In this document: positions 55,759 through 64,000 of the stretch, one piece after another
How the letters are laid out: the number at the start of each line of letters is the position of its first letter
How positions within the stretch are numbered: position 1 is the stretch's first letter
Source of the DNA: Xanthomonas arboricola pv. juglandis
GTDB taxonomy: Bacteria > Pseudomonadota > Gammaproteobacteria > Xanthomonadales > Xanthomonadaceae
DNA: 64,000 nt
Direction: 5' to 3'
NCBI RefSeq assembly: GCF_001013475.1
Contig: NZ_JZEF01000001.1
Location: 993,458 to 1,057,457, forward strand
The notes under the pieces: generated by a model
Databases searched by the model: none
Seen by the model: only the letters and a program-made list of their open reading frames with translations
What the model was told of the DNA's origin: nothing
Program-made: the position numbers and the translations under genes

Positions 55759-56907
55759 ATGCCCCTCACGACCAAGCTGCCCAAGGTGGGCACCACCATC
55801 TTCACCGTCATGTCGCAGCTGGCGGCCGAACACAGTGCGGTGAATCTGGGCCAGGGTTTTCCCGATTTCGCGGTGCCGCAGCGGCTGGTCGATGAGCTGA
55901 CCAAGGCCATGGCGGCCGGCCACAACCAGTACCCGCCGATGACCGGCGTTGCGGCCTTGCGCCAGGCCATCGCCGGCAAGGCGCAGCGCTGTTACGGCGC
56001 GCAGGTCGATGCCGACAGCGAGATCACCGTCACCAGCGGTGCCACCGAGGCGATCTTCAACGCCATCCACGCGGTGGTGCGCGCAGGCGAGGAGGTCATC
56101 GTGCTGGACCCGGCCTACGACTGCTACGAGCCGGCGATCGACCTGGCCGGCGCGCGCGCCGTGCACGTGGCGCTGGACCCGCAGACCTTCGCCATCGATT
56201 GGCCGGCGCTGCGCGCAGCGATCACGCCGAAGACGCGCCTGCTGATGATCAACTCGCCGCACAATCCGTCCGGCGCGATGCTGTCTGCCGATGACATGCA
56301 GCGCTTGACCGAGCTGCTGCGCGGCAGCGACATCTTCCTGCTCTCGGACGAGGTGTACGAACACATCGTGTTCGACGGCCGCCGCCACGAATCGGTGTTG
56401 CGCTGGCCGGAACTGCGCGAGCGCGCGTTCGTGATTTCCAGCTTCGGCAAGACCTATCACTGCACCGGCTGGAAGATCGGCTACGCCATCGCGCCGCCGG
56501 CACTGAGCGCCGAGTTCCGCAAGGTGCACCAGTACAACACCTTCACCAGCTTCGGCCCGGCCCAGCACGCATTCGCCGCAATGATCCGCGACGAACCCGA
56601 ACACGACGAACACCTCGGCGCGTTCTACCAGGCCAAGCGCGACCGTTTCCGCGAACAGTTGCTGACCACGCGCCTGACGCCGTTGCCGGTGCCCGGCGGC
56701 TATTTCCAGCTGGTCGACTATTCGGCGATCAGCGACCTGCCCGACACCGAGTTCGTGAAGTGGCTGACGGTGGAAAAGGGCGTGGCCGCGATTCCGCTGT
56801 CGCCGTTCTACGAGACCGCGCCGCAAGGGCAACGACTGGCGCGGCTGTGCTTCGCCAAGAACGATGCGACCCTGGATGCGGCGATCGCGCGGTTGCAGCA
56901 GCTCTGA
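55759..56907 (+). CDS. Class I/II PLP aminotransferase, methionine/glutamine transaminase type (YbdL-like)
   Basis: A 382-residue fold type I aminotransferase. The PLP lysine is K231 in [24 protein letters not shown] (165-172) and SDEVYEH contact the cofactor. The [12 protein letters not shown] pattern and NLGQGFPDF start are those of YbdL-like and kynurenine/glutamine transaminase proteins that prefer methionine or glutamine. An omega-amidase-like nitrilase follows, the usual partner that removes alpha-ketoglutaramate, so a role in methionine salvage is likely. Confidence 0.87.
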   Translation: MPLTTKLPKVGTTIFTVMSQLAAEHSAVNLGQGFPDFAVPQRLVDELTKAMAAGHNQYPPMTGVAALRQAIAGKAQRCYGAQVDADSEITVTSGATEAIFNAIHAVVRAGEEVIVLDPAYDCYEPAIDLAGARAVHVALDPQTFAIDWPALRAAITPKTRLLMINSPHNPSGAMLSADDMQRLTELLRGSDIFLLSDEVYEHIVFDGRRHESVLRWPELRERAFVISSFGKTYHCTGWKIGYAIAPPALSAEFRKVHQYNTFTSFGPAQHAFAAMIRDEPEHDEHLGAFYQAKRDRFREQLLTTRLTPLPVPGGYFQLVDYSAISDLPDTEFVKWLTVEKGVAAIPLSPFYETAPQGQRLARLCFAKNDATLDAAIARLQQL

Positions 56908-56910
56908 AGA

Positions 56911-57053
56911 GCTGGGAATCGGGAATCGGGATTCGGGAATCGTAAAAGCGGTTGGTCGCTTTTCGATCTGAATCTGCACTTGGCCCGATGACATAACGCG
57001 CTCACCAAACCGCTGTCCGATTCCCCATTCCCCATTCCCCATTCCCGAGCCTC
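56911..57053. repeat. REP-like inverted pair between aminotransferase and nitrilase genes
   Basis: Left arm GGGAATCGGGAATCGGGATT (from 56916), right arm GATTCCCCATTCCCCATTCC (from 57020). They enclose a smaller inverted pair (GCGGTTGGT/ACCAAACCGC). The right arm ends just before ATG 57056. Confidence 0.75.
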
Positions 57054-57055
57054 CA

Positions 57056-57856
57056 ATGCCCGACCTGCGCATCTCCCTGATCCAAGGCGACACCCGCTGG
57101 CATGACCCCGCCGGCAATCGCGACTATTACGGTGCGTTGCTGGAGCCGTTGGCCGGGCAGACCGATCTGGTGATCCTGCCGGAGACCTTTACCAGCGGGT
57201 TCTCCAACGACGCCATCGACAAGGCCGAGGACATGGACGGGCCAACTGTGGCCTGGGTGCGTGCGCAGGCCGCGCGGCTGGATGCGGCCGTCACCGGTAG
57301 CGTGCAATTGCGCACGCCCGAAGGTGTGTTCAACCGGCTGCTGTGGGCCACGCCGGACGGGGCGCTGCAGTATTACGACAAGCGCCATCTGTTCCGCTTC
57401 GGCAACGAGCACCTGCGCTACGCGGCCGGGCGCGATCGCCTGACGGTGGAGTGGAAGGGCTGGCGGATCAATCCGCAGGTCTGCTACGACCTGCGCTTTC
57501 CGGTGTTCTGCCGCAATCGTTTCGATGTCGAGCGGCCGGGCCAGCTGGATTTCGATCTGCAACTGTTTGTCGCCAACTGGCCGTCCGCGCGTGCCTATGC
57601 ATGGAAGACGCTGCTGCGCGCACGCGCGATCGAGAACCTGTGCTTTGTGGCAGCGGTCAACCGCGTCGGCGTCGACGGCAATCAGCTGCACTACGCCGGC
57701 GACAGCGCCGTGATCGATTTCCTCGGCCAGCCGCAGGTGGAAATCCGCGAGCAGCCGCAAGTGGTCACCACCACCCTCAGCGCTGCCGCCCTGGCCGAAC
57801 ACCGCGCACGCTTCCCGGCGATGCTGGATGCGGATGAATTTGTGATTAGGGATTAG
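57056..57856 (+). CDS. Carbon-nitrogen hydrolase, omega-amidase type (YafV-like)
   Basis: A 266-residue nitrilase-superfamily amidase. The catalytic triad is complete: E43 (LPETFTSGF), K109 (YDKRHLF) and C143 (VCYDLRFP). These motif contexts are those of omega-amidases acting on alpha-ketoglutaramate, matching the transaminase upstream. The last residues (FVIRD) and TAG stop are encoded by a REP-like GATTAGGGATTAGGG run, so the C-terminus was trimmed or altered by the repeat. Confidence 0.88.
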   Translation: MPDLRISLIQGDTRWHDPAGNRDYYGALLEPLAGQTDLVILPETFTSGFSNDAIDKAEDMDGPTVAWVRAQAARLDAAVTGSVQLRTPEGVFNRLLWATPDGALQYYDKRHLFRFGNEHLRYAAGRDRLTVEWKGWRINPQVCYDLRFPVFCRNRFDVERPGQLDFDLQLFVANWPSARAYAWKTLLRARAIENLCFVAAVNRVGVDGNQLHYAGDSAVIDFLGQPQVEIREQPQVVTTTLSAAALAEHRARFPAMLDADEFVIRD

Positions 57857-57937
57857 GGATTGGGGATTGGTGCAAGCAGGCAAGGCACAGCTATCCGTTT
57901 GCCCGCTGTTGCGAATCCCAAATCCCTAATCCCCGCT
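57845..57937. repeat. REP-like inverted pair after the nitrilase gene
   Basis: ATTAGGGATTAGGGATTGGG (from 57846) faces AATCCCAAATCCCTAATCCC (from 57914). The left arm is the nitrilase 3' coding end; the right arm abuts the stop of the convergent cyclotransferase gene. Confidence 0.75.
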
Positions 57938-58706
57938 ACTCACCCAACTTGATCTCGTAGATCTTCGGCCACCGCTTGCCGGTGACGAACAGGCGATCGT
58001 GCTTGGCGTCATAGGCGATGCCGTTGAGTACATCGTTGCTAGGGTCGCTCAGGGTGTCGGCGTCCGGCACCAGCGCCTTCAAGTCGATCCAGGCGATCAC
58101 CTTGCCGCTGGCCGGGTCGATACGTGCGATGCGGGTGGTCAGCCAGACGTTCGCCAACAGCTCGCCGTTGACCCATTCCAGTTCGTTGAGATTGTCCAGC
58201 GCCTTGCCGCGGGCAGTGACCTTGATGCTGCCGACCTGCTGCAGCGTCTGCGGATCCAGCCGTCGAATGCGGGCAGTGCCATCGCTCATGTACAGGCTGC
58301 TGTCGTCGCGGGTCAGCGCCCAGCCCTCGCCGGAATAACTGAACTGCGTGCGCGGCGTCAGCGTGGCCAGGTCGTAGACAAAGCCGCGCTGATTGCGCCA
58401 GGTCAGCTGGATCAGGCGGTCGTGCCAGGCCACGATGCCTTCGCCGAAAAACGGCGCCGGTGTCGAGGCCTGCTGCAGGACGCGGCCGGTCTCCAGCTCG
58501 ACCTTGCGCACGCTGGACTGGCCCAGTTCGCCGGTGCTCTCGTACAGGTAGCCGTCGAGATAGAACAGGCCTTCGGTAAAGGCGGCGGTGTCGTGCGGAT
58601 AGGTGCGCACGACGGTATAGCCCTGGGTCGGGATGGTCTCGCTGCAGTGGGCGAGGGTGGGCAGCAGCAGGGCGGCGAAGAGCAGGCTGTAGGCGGTGCG
58701 TGGCAT
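57936..58706 (-). CDS. Glutaminyl-peptide cyclotransferase (bacterial/plant-type QC)
   Basis: A 256-residue exported five-bladed beta-propeller enzyme that turns N-terminal glutamine into pyroglutamate. A signal peptide (SLLFAALLLPTLAHC) precedes a series of WD-like repeats: TEGLFYLDGYLYESTG, GEGIVAWHDRLIQLTWRN, GEGWALTRDDSSLYMSDG, LNELEWVNGELLANVW and LNGIAYDAKHDRLFVTGK. The X. campestris homologue has a known structure. ATG 58706 places the signal peptide correctly; the frame continues upstream without one. Confidence 0.92.
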   Translation of the reverse strand: MPRTAYSLLFAALLLPTLAHCSETIPTQGYTVVRTYPHDTAAFTEGLFYLDGYLYESTGELGQSSVRKVELETGRVLQQASTPAPFFGEGIVAWHDRLIQLTWRNQRGFVYDLATLTPRTQFSYSGEGWALTRDDSSLYMSDGTARIRRLDPQTLQQVGSIKVTARGKALDNLNELEWVNGELLANVWLTTRIARIDPASGKVIAWIDLKALVPDADTLSDPSNDVLNGIAYDAKHDRLFVTGKRWPKIYEIKLGE

Positions 58707-58871
58707 GCCGCAATCATCCCATGCCGCCGTCGCAGACTGTGGCGGCGCAGGCCGCCGGCCGGCGAAATAATGATTCGCTGAACGGTCGCCTGCGCGGTGC
58801 CGGCATGTTGTCGCGGCTGCCACATCGGCGCTGCTAGGCTCGGCGCCACGTTCACCAACCGGAATGCCCGC

Positions 58872-59309
58872 ATGATCAAGTCCCTTTCCCTCTTCGCGCT
58901 GCTGGGCGCCGCAACGCTTGCACCGCAGGCGCAGGCCGCCGGCAACATCGACTGCCAGCTGTCGTTCAACCTGTCGGGCTGGTCGGTGTTCTACAAGACC
59001 GCCAGCGGCACCGGCACCATCAAGTGCGACAACGGCGCGGTGATCCCGGTCAAGATCTCCAGCAAGGGCGGCGGCCTGACCGTCGGCAAGTCCAAGATCG
59101 TCGGCGGCCGCGGCACCTTCTCCGGCGCCTACAGCCTAAATGATCTGTTCGGCACCTACGCGGCGGCCGAAGCGCATGCCGGCGTGGTCAAGTCCAGCAC
59201 GGCACAGGTGGTCACCAAGGGCGACATTTCGCTGGCCCTGGCCGGCACCGGCGAGGGCGTCGATCTGGGCGTGGCCGTGGGCAACTTCGTCATCGAGCGT
59301 CGCAAGTAA
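58872..59309 (+). CDS. Hypothetical exported protein
   Basis: A 145-residue protein with a signal peptide (LFALLGAATLAPQAQA, cleaved near residue 22). The mature part is Gly/Ser-rich with two cysteines and beta-strand periodicity (GTGTIKCDNGAVIPVKIS, GGLTVGKSKIVGGRGTFSG). No family is recognised with certainty. It is divergent from the cyclotransferase gene and ends before a strong shared terminator. Confidence 0.8.
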   Translation: MIKSLSLFALLGAATLAPQAQAAGNIDCQLSFNLSGWSVFYKTASGTGTIKCDNGAVIPVKISSKGGGLTVGKSKIVGGRGTFSGAYSLNDLFGTYAAAEAHAGVVKSSTAQVVTKGDISLALAGTGEGVDLGVAVGNFVIERRK

Positions 59310-59461
59310 GACGCTGCGCGGTGCAGCGCAGGCGTCGCCAATGGTCGACACCTGCGTGGACGCGCAGCGCCCCCAAACAGTGGGCCCTGCGCTGTTGCTG
59401 TACGAACTCGGTGTTACTGCTGTTTCCAGCAACTGCGATGCCGGGCGCGAACGGAAACACC

Positions 59462-59497
59462 AATAAAAAACGGCCCTTTGCAGGGCCGTTTTTTATT
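59462..59497. terminator. Bidirectional rho-independent terminator
   Basis: AATAAAAAACGGCCCT pairs with AGGGCCGTTTTTTATT around a TTGC loop, giving U tracts on both strands. It serves the plus-strand gene ending at 59309 and rluB ending at 59512. Confidence 0.92.
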
Positions 59498-59511
59498 GCG
59501 CGTGCCGCAGC

Positions 59512-61167
59512 TTAGCGACCGCGATTACCACCGCCGCCTGGCGGGCGACGATTGCCGCCACCCGGGGGACGACCACCCGGGCCGCCGGGTCCACGCGGCG
59601 CGCCGCCCGGACCACCGGGACCGCGATTGCCGCCCGGACCACGGTTGCCACCGGGCCCGCCCGCGCGTGCGCCGGTCGGGCGACCGGCTGCCGGACGTGC
59701 TGCGCCATACGGGCTGAAACCCGGGTTGGCGTGATCGGACGGAAAGCTCGGCGCATTGCCCGGATGACCGTACGGGTGCTTGCGCTGACCCTGGCCTTGG
59801 CCCTGCGACTGGCCCTGTCCGCCACCGGCGCCGCCACGTCCCGCGCCGCCTGCGCCGCCTGCGCCGGGACGTGCATTGCCCGCGCCGCCACCTGGACGTG
59901 CGCCGCCCGGACCCTTCTTCGCGTACGGGCGTGCCTGGCCGGTGCCGGGGCCGCTGGGGCCGGCATTGCGGTGACCACTCGGCCCGGTGCTCACGCCATC
60001 GGGCACGTACCAACTGCGGAACGCGGCCGGGTTGCCGTCCGGCAGGGCGCGGTCGCCCTTGCCGGGGGCGCGTTGCTTGAACGGGCGCTGCTGCGACTGC
60101 TTGGCCGCCGCTTCGCCGCTGACGGTGAGGCCGCCGCGGAAACCGCCCGGCTTGCCACGGCCACGGCCGCCGCGATCTTCGCGCAGGTTGTCGAAGCGAC
60201 GCAGTTCGCGGCCTTCGTCAGCGCCGGAGGTCTGGCCGTTGACGTAGGCATTGCTACGGCCATCGCGCGAGACGTGCACGGTGGACTTGGCGGCGCGGCG
60301 CTGGCCGATCACCGGCTGCAGCGTCAGCGCCGACGGCGCGCCTTCTTCCAGCTTGAGTTCGGCGCGCAGGCTGTCGACCTTGTCCTGTGCCACTTCGATC
60401 GACTGCCCACGCAGCAGTTCGCGCGGCAGCGAGATCTTGCCGTAGCGGCTGCGCTTGAGGCGACTGACCTGGCAACCCTGCGACTCCCACAGACGACGCA
60501 CTTCGCGGTTGCGGCCTTCCTTGACCACCACGCGGAACCAGTCGTGCGAATCGGTGCCGCCGATGCGTTCGATCTCGTCGAACTTGGCGCCGCCGTCTTC
60601 CAGCAGCACGCCGCGCGACAGGCGCTCGATGATGGCGTCGGAGACCTTGTCCTCGCCTTCCGGGGCGCGTACGCGCACCACGTATTCGCGCTCGACCTCG
60701 TAGGAGGGATGCATCATCGCGTTGGCCAGCTCACCGTCGGTGGTCAGCAGCAGCAGGCCGGTGGTGTTGATGTCCAGGCGGCCGATGGCGATCCAGCGCG
60801 AGCCTTTCAATGCCGGCAGCGACTCGAACACGGTCGGGCGGCCTTCGGGGTCTTCGCGCGTGGTCACTTCGCCTTCGGGCTTGTTGTAGATCAGCACGCG
60901 CGAGGGCTCGGTCAGCGCGCTGGCCACGAAACTGCGGCCATCCAGCTCGATCTTGTCGCCGCTGCGCACCGACATGCCGGTCTGCGCGACGGCGCCATTG
61001 ACCTTGATCAGGCCATCGGCAATGCGCTGTTCCAGCGCGCGGCGCGACCCCAGGCCGGCCTGGGCCAGCACCTTGTGCAGGCGCTCTTCCAGCTTGGGCG
61101 CTTCGGGCGCGCTGTCGCGCTTGAGGGAAAGCTTGTTCAACGACAGCTTGCGGGGGGTGTCACTCAT
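59512..61167 (-). CDS. rluB: 23S rRNA pseudouridine synthase RluB with long Gly/Arg/Pro-rich tail
   Basis: A 551-residue RsuA/RluB/E/F-family enzyme. An N-terminal S4 RNA-binding domain (LHKVLAQAGLGSRRALEQRI) precedes the catalytic domain with the aspartate of GRLDINTTGLLLL and the NREVRRLWESQG block. From about residue 300 a tail of some 250 residues rich in Gly, Arg, Pro and Ala follows (GRGRGKPGGFRGG and NRGPGGNRGPGG-type repeats). E. coli RluB also has a basic tail but a much shorter one. ATG 61167 overlaps the acidic tail end of scpB by eight bases. Confidence 0.92.
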   Translation of the reverse strand: MSDTPRKLSLNKLSLKRDSAPEAPKLEERLHKVLAQAGLGSRRALEQRIADGLIKVNGAVAQTGMSVRSGDKIELDGRSFVASALTEPSRVLIYNKPEGEVTTREDPEGRPTVFESLPALKGSRWIAIGRLDINTTGLLLLTTDGELANAMMHPSYEVEREYVVRVRAPEGEDKVSDAIIERLSRGVLLEDGGAKFDEIERIGGTDSHDWFRVVVKEGRNREVRRLWESQGCQVSRLKRSRYGKISLPRELLRGQSIEVAQDKVDSLRAELKLEEGAPSALTLQPVIGQRRAAKSTVHVSRDGRSNAYVNGQTSGADEGRELRRFDNLREDRGGRGRGKPGGFRGGLTVSGEAAAKQSQQRPFKQRAPGKGDRALPDGNPAAFRSWYVPDGVSTGPSGHRNAGPSGPGTGQARPYAKKGPGGARPGGGAGNARPGAGGAGGAGRGGAGGGQGQSQGQGQGQRKHPYGHPGNAPSFPSDHANPGFSPYGAARPAAGRPTGARAGGPGGNRGPGGNRGPGGPGGAPRGPGGPGGRPPGGGNRRPPGGGGNRGR

Positions 61168-62383
61168 GTGTCTGGCTCCGGCCGACGCGTTCTGGGTCGG
61201 CCTCTGGTTCGGAATCGGCTTCGTCAACAGCCACGGTCGTCGTCGCGACGGCGTTGTCTTCGTCTTCGTTCACTGCATCCGCGCGCGTTCCCGGCGCGGT
61301 GTCGGGGTCGCCCTCACGGGCGTCATCTGGGTTCAACGTATTCGGGTCCTGCGCCGAGGCATGCTCGGGGTGTTGCGGTGTGTCGTTACTTGATTCATCG
61401 GCGCTGGCGTGGTCATCGACCGCGTCGGCGTGGTGTTCGATTTCGTCGTCGACTGCAGTGCCTGGGCTGGCGGTCTGGTCGTTGTCGTCTACATCAATAT
61501 CGGCATCGCCATCGGCATCAACGGCCAGCTCGGTATCGGCATCGACGTGCATTGTGTCGTCGCTGTCGCTGGTTGCATCGGTGGTGCTGTCCGATGCCGG
61601 CAGCACATCCTCGGCATCGCGCTGTTCCTGCGCGGCATCGCCCGGGTCGGCGTCCACGTCAGCGCCAACATCCGCTGCCGCGTCAGTCCGGGCGGCAATC
61701 GCCGCATCGGCGCCGGCGCCGTCTGCATCCGCCATATCCGGGTCTGGATCTGTATCCGGACCCGCTTCAGCATGCTTGGCACCCATCGCCGCCGACGCCG
61801 GGACCGCGCCATCCAGTGGGCCGTCGCGGTCCAGCGGCAGCTGCGGTTCCAGCTCGGCAATGTCCTTCAACTCAGACAATGGCGGCAGCTCGTCCAATCG
61901 CTTGAGCCCGAAGTAATCCAGAAAGCCCTTGGTGGTGCCGAACAGGGCCGGTTTGCCGGGCACGTCGCGGTGGCCGACCACGCGGATCCACTCGCGTTCT
62001 TCCAGCGCCTGGATGATGTTGCTGCTGACCGCCACGCCGCGCACCTGCTCGATCTCGCCGCGGGTGATCGGCTGGCGGTAGGCGATCAGCGCCAGGGTTT
62101 CCAGCGTGGCGCGGGTGTACTTGGTGCGGCGCTCGGTCCACAGCCGGGCGACCCAGCCATGCACGTCCGCCTTGACCTGGAAGCGGAAGCCCGAGGCCAC
62201 CTCGACCAGCTCCACGCCGCGCTCGGCGCAGCCGTCGCGCAGCAGTTCCAGCGCGCGCTCGACGCTGCCAGGCGGCGCCGGTTCTTCTTCCGGAAACACG
62301 CCCTGCAGCTGCGCCAGCGTCAGCGGCTGGCTGCTCGCCAGCAGGGCGGCTTCGATAATGCGGGTGATCAACGCTTGATCCAT
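61160..62383 (-). CDS. scpB: Chromosome segregation/condensation protein ScpB with acidic tail
   Basis: A 407-residue condensin accessory subunit. Residues 1 to about 180 are the normal ScpB winged-helix pair (TLETLALIAYRQPITRGEIEQVRGVAVSS in outline, GKPALFGTTKGFLDYFGL). The remaining 220 residues are an extremely Asp/Ala/Glu-rich, probably disordered tail (for example DADTELAVDADGDADIDVDD). Typical ScpB proteins are about 200 residues. It is cotranscribed with scpA upstream and rluB downstream. Confidence 0.93.
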   Translation of the reverse strand: MDQALITRIIEAALLASSQPLTLAQLQGVFPEEEPAPPGSVERALELLRDGCAERGVELVEVASGFRFQVKADVHGWVARLWTERRTKYTRATLETLALIAYRQPITRGEIEQVRGVAVSSNIIQALEEREWIRVVGHRDVPGKPALFGTTKGFLDYFGLKRLDELPPLSELKDIAELEPQLPLDRDGPLDGAVPASAAMGAKHAEAGPDTDPDPDMADADGAGADAAIAARTDAAADVGADVDADPGDAAQEQRDAEDVLPASDSTTDATSDSDDTMHVDADTELAVDADGDADIDVDDNDQTASPGTAVDDEIEHHADAVDDHASADESSNDTPQHPEHASAQDPNTLNPDDAREGDPDTAPGTRADAVNEDEDNAVATTTVAVDEADSEPEADPERVGRSQTHE

Positions 62384-62396
62384 TCGGTGATCGGCT

Positions 62397-63302
62397 TCAG
62401 AGAGGTTCGTTGGCGGCATCGCTGTCGTCGAATTCGCTGGAGAATTGCAGCGGCGCATTGGTATTGCCCAAGGCCAGCGACTTCACGTAGATCGGCGCCA
62501 GCGGCGCCTCCTGCACGATGTCCAGCAATTGCTCCTTGGCCAGTTCGAGCAGCGCCAGGAAGGTGACCAGTACGCCGAGCTTGCCTTCTTCGGTCGTGAA
62601 CAGTGATTCGAAGCGATAGAACCTGCCATCGTCCAGGCGGCTCAGCACATCGCCCATGCGCTGGCGCACGCTCAGCGCCTCGCGCTTGATCGCATGGCCG
62701 GTGAACAGTTCGGCGCGTTTGAGCACGTCGTACAGCGCCATCAGCATTTCTTTCAGTTCCACCGGCGGCGGCAGCTTGACCGCGGCGCGCTCCGGCAGAT
62801 GCGCCTGCACCGGCGCGCTGTCGCGGCCCATGCGCGGCAGGGTGTCCAGATCCTCGGCAGCCTGCTTGAAGCGTTCGTATTCCTGCAGCCGGCGCACCAG
62901 TTCGGCGCGCGGATCGTTTTCTTCGCCTTCCTCGCTGGGCGGGCGCGGCAACAGCATGCGCGACTTGATCTCGGCCAGGATCGCGGCCATCACCAGATAT
63001 TCGGCCGCCAGTTCGAAGCGCAGCTCCTGCATCACGTTGATGTAATCCACGTACTGCCGGGTGATCTCGGCGACGGGGATATCCAGGATGTCCAGATTCT
63101 GGCGGCGGATCAGATACAGCAGCAGGTCCAGCGGACCTTCGAAGGCATCCAGGATGACTTCCAGCGCGTCCGGCGGAATATACAGATCCTGCGGGATCTG
63201 CAGCACCGGTTGCCCATGCACCACCGCCAGCGGCATTTCCTGCTGCTGTGGCGGCGCGCTCGTGGCTGGCGGATTCGCGTCGTGCGCGAGTTCGGAATTC
63301 AT
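62397..63302 (-). CDS. scpA: Chromosome segregation/condensation protein ScpA
   Basis: A 301-residue kleisin that bridges SMC and ScpB. The N-terminal FEGPLDLLLYLIRRQNLDILDIPV block and the AEYLVMAAILAEIKSRMLLP helix are diagnostic, and the C-terminal winged helix ends in VTFLALLELAKEQLL. The ATG at 63302 is chosen; an ATG at 63383 would add 27 residues. The 350 bp up to the divergent YciI gene hold no other convincing gene; a TAGAAT (63610-63615) could be a -10 for the plus strand. Confidence 0.93.
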   Translation of the reverse strand: MNSELAHDANPPATSAPPQQQEMPLAVVHGQPVLQIPQDLYIPPDALEVILDAFEGPLDLLLYLIRRQNLDILDIPVAEITRQYVDYINVMQELRFELAAEYLVMAAILAEIKSRMLLPRPPSEEGEENDPRAELVRRLQEYERFKQAAEDLDTLPRMGRDSAPVQAHLPERAAVKLPPPVELKEMLMALYDVLKRAELFTGHAIKREALSVRQRMGDVLSRLDDGRFYRFESLFTTEEGKLGVLVTFLALLELAKEQLLDIVQEAPLAPIYVKSLALGNTNAPLQFSSEFDDSDAANEPL

Positions 63303-63652
63303 CAGGTCGACATCGGGTCTTACGGTCGCCGGCCGCGGTCTGAGCCGCGCCTGCAGGGCTTTGCCTTGAGTTATTGCGATCAATGTCGTGCCCGTGCCGG
63401 CACGATCCTACAAATCCACATACAACGTGCGCCGCGTGGCATGCGGCGACGGAACAGCGAGGAGGTCGTCTACGCGGGTCGGCGGTGGGCAGCGAATCGG
63501 TCGTCGAGGAGGCGTGGGGCCTGGGCCGACGGGCCGCTGCGTCCGATTGCGTGTGCAGTGGTGGCAAGGGTAATGCGTGCGCGGGGGCGGTGTCCAGCGC
63601 TGAGGCGGCTAGAATCCCGGGGCTGTTCTTCACGTCTTGGGCGAGGTGGCCT

Positions 63653-63952
63653 ATGTGGTACGTAATCGAAGGGTATGACCGGGCCGACGCACTGGCGGCC
63701 CGGCAGCAGGCGCGACCGGCGCATCTGGCCCGTTTGCAGGCGCTGGCGGCGGCAGGTCGCCTGCTGGTGGCCGGCCCATGCCCGGCGATCGATGCCGAGG
63801 ATCCGGGCCCGGCCGGTTTCAGTGGCAGCGTGGTCATCGCCGAATTCGACGCGCTGGACGACGCCCGCGCCTGGGCCGATGCCGATCCGTATGTCGAGGC
63901 GGGCGTCTACGTGCGCACCGAGGTGCGTCCGTTCCGCCGGGTGCTGCCATGA
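63653..63952 (+). CDS. YciI family protein
   Basis: A 99-residue YciI-like protein ([25 protein letters not shown] in outline; [33 protein letters not shown] with the conserved DPY block). Function unknown; E. coli YciI and relatives are small possible hydrolases. The ATG is followed at the 3' end by ATGA overlap with a bolA-like gene. Confidence 0.88.
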   Translation: MWYVIEGYDRADALAARQQARPAHLARLQALAAAGRLLVAGPCPAIDAEDPGPAGFSGSVVIAEFDALDDARAWADADPYVEAGVYVRTEVRPFRRVLP

Positions 63953-64000
63953 GCCGGGTCGAGCGGATCCGTACCGCGCTGCAGGCGGCGCTGGCGCCGA
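63949..64000 (+). CDS. BolA-family protein, N-terminus only (cut by window edge)
   Basis: Only 17 codons are visible, reading [17 protein letters not shown]. This matches the start of BolA-like proteins (R-I-x-x-x-L-x-x-x-L-x-P) that act with monothiol glutaredoxins in iron-sulfur metabolism. It is translationally coupled to the YciI gene (ATGA). The call rests on this short segment and on the YciI-BolA pairing often seen in proteobacteria. Confidence 0.65.
   Translation, partial: MSRVERIRTALQAALAP

Overview
This 64 kb window looks like chromosome from a plant-pathogenic Xanthomonas. The DNA is GC-rich, nearly every gene is a familiar Xanthomonas housekeeping gene, and the arginine genes encode the acetylated-citrulline route described in X. 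campestris (N-acetylornithine transcarbamylase, N-acetylcitrulline deacetylase, bifunctional N-acetylglutamate synthase-kinase). There is also an alpha-amino acid ester hydrolase matching the X. citri enzyme, secreted plant cell wall-degrading enzymes, and three perfect PIP boxes (HrpX sites). No rRNA, complete insertion sequence, prophage or CRISPR array was seen.

Layout. 1-4292: partial secreted protein, mtaD, ubiG, gph and a phytoene/squalene synthase-like protein. 4293-5575: no gene, only palindromic repeats. 5576-10740: an AT-richer virulence islet on the minus strand with a GH28 polygalacturonase (PIP box), a truncated gene remnant, a PL1 pectate lyase and a secreted serine-protease homologue (PIP box) that lacks the catalytic histidine. 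10914-23591: FMN-type stress protein, ethanolamine utilisation operon (eat-eutB-eutC), M23 peptidase-dihydroorotase-yidD, a zinc-less DksA with a histone-like tail, MFS transporter-sufE, cysS and a small secreted protein. 23642-35220: a long arg-pro run, argF'-argG-argE'-argB(NAGS-K)-GNAT-argC-argH-cupin-yciI-proB-proA, preceded by what reads as a translational attenuator. 35326-36153: a lone candidate type III effector with a PIP promoter. 36454-39774: alpha-amino acid ester hydrolase, CynX-type MFS transporter and tRNA-Pro(CGG). 39836-46389: cydX-cydB-cydA divergent from cydD-cydC around a perfect FNR-type box. 46447-48065: DUF1294 protein and a MetX-family acyltransferase, then two more repeat copies. 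48607-55560: complete cytochrome c maturation operon ccmABCDEFGHI. 55759-57856: methionine/glutamine-type aminotransferase plus omega-amidase-like nitrilase. 57936-64000: glutaminyl cyclase, small secreted protein, rluB-scpB-scpA with unusual charged tails, a YciI protein and the start of a bolA-like gene.

How the parts fit. The arg-pro run would make arginine and proline from glutamate. mtaD at one end and the aminotransferase/omega-amidase pair near the other are both compatible with methionine salvage. cydABX with cydDC and the ccm operon supply respiratory cytochromes. The polygalacturonase, pectate lyase, protease homologue and candidate effector form the plant-interaction set, and three of these four carry a PIP box plus a correctly spaced -10 element. 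Repeats are abundant: a 145-bp MITE-like element, a six-copy palindrome, paired REP-like hairpins that reach into coding sequence, and a ~215-bp repeat.
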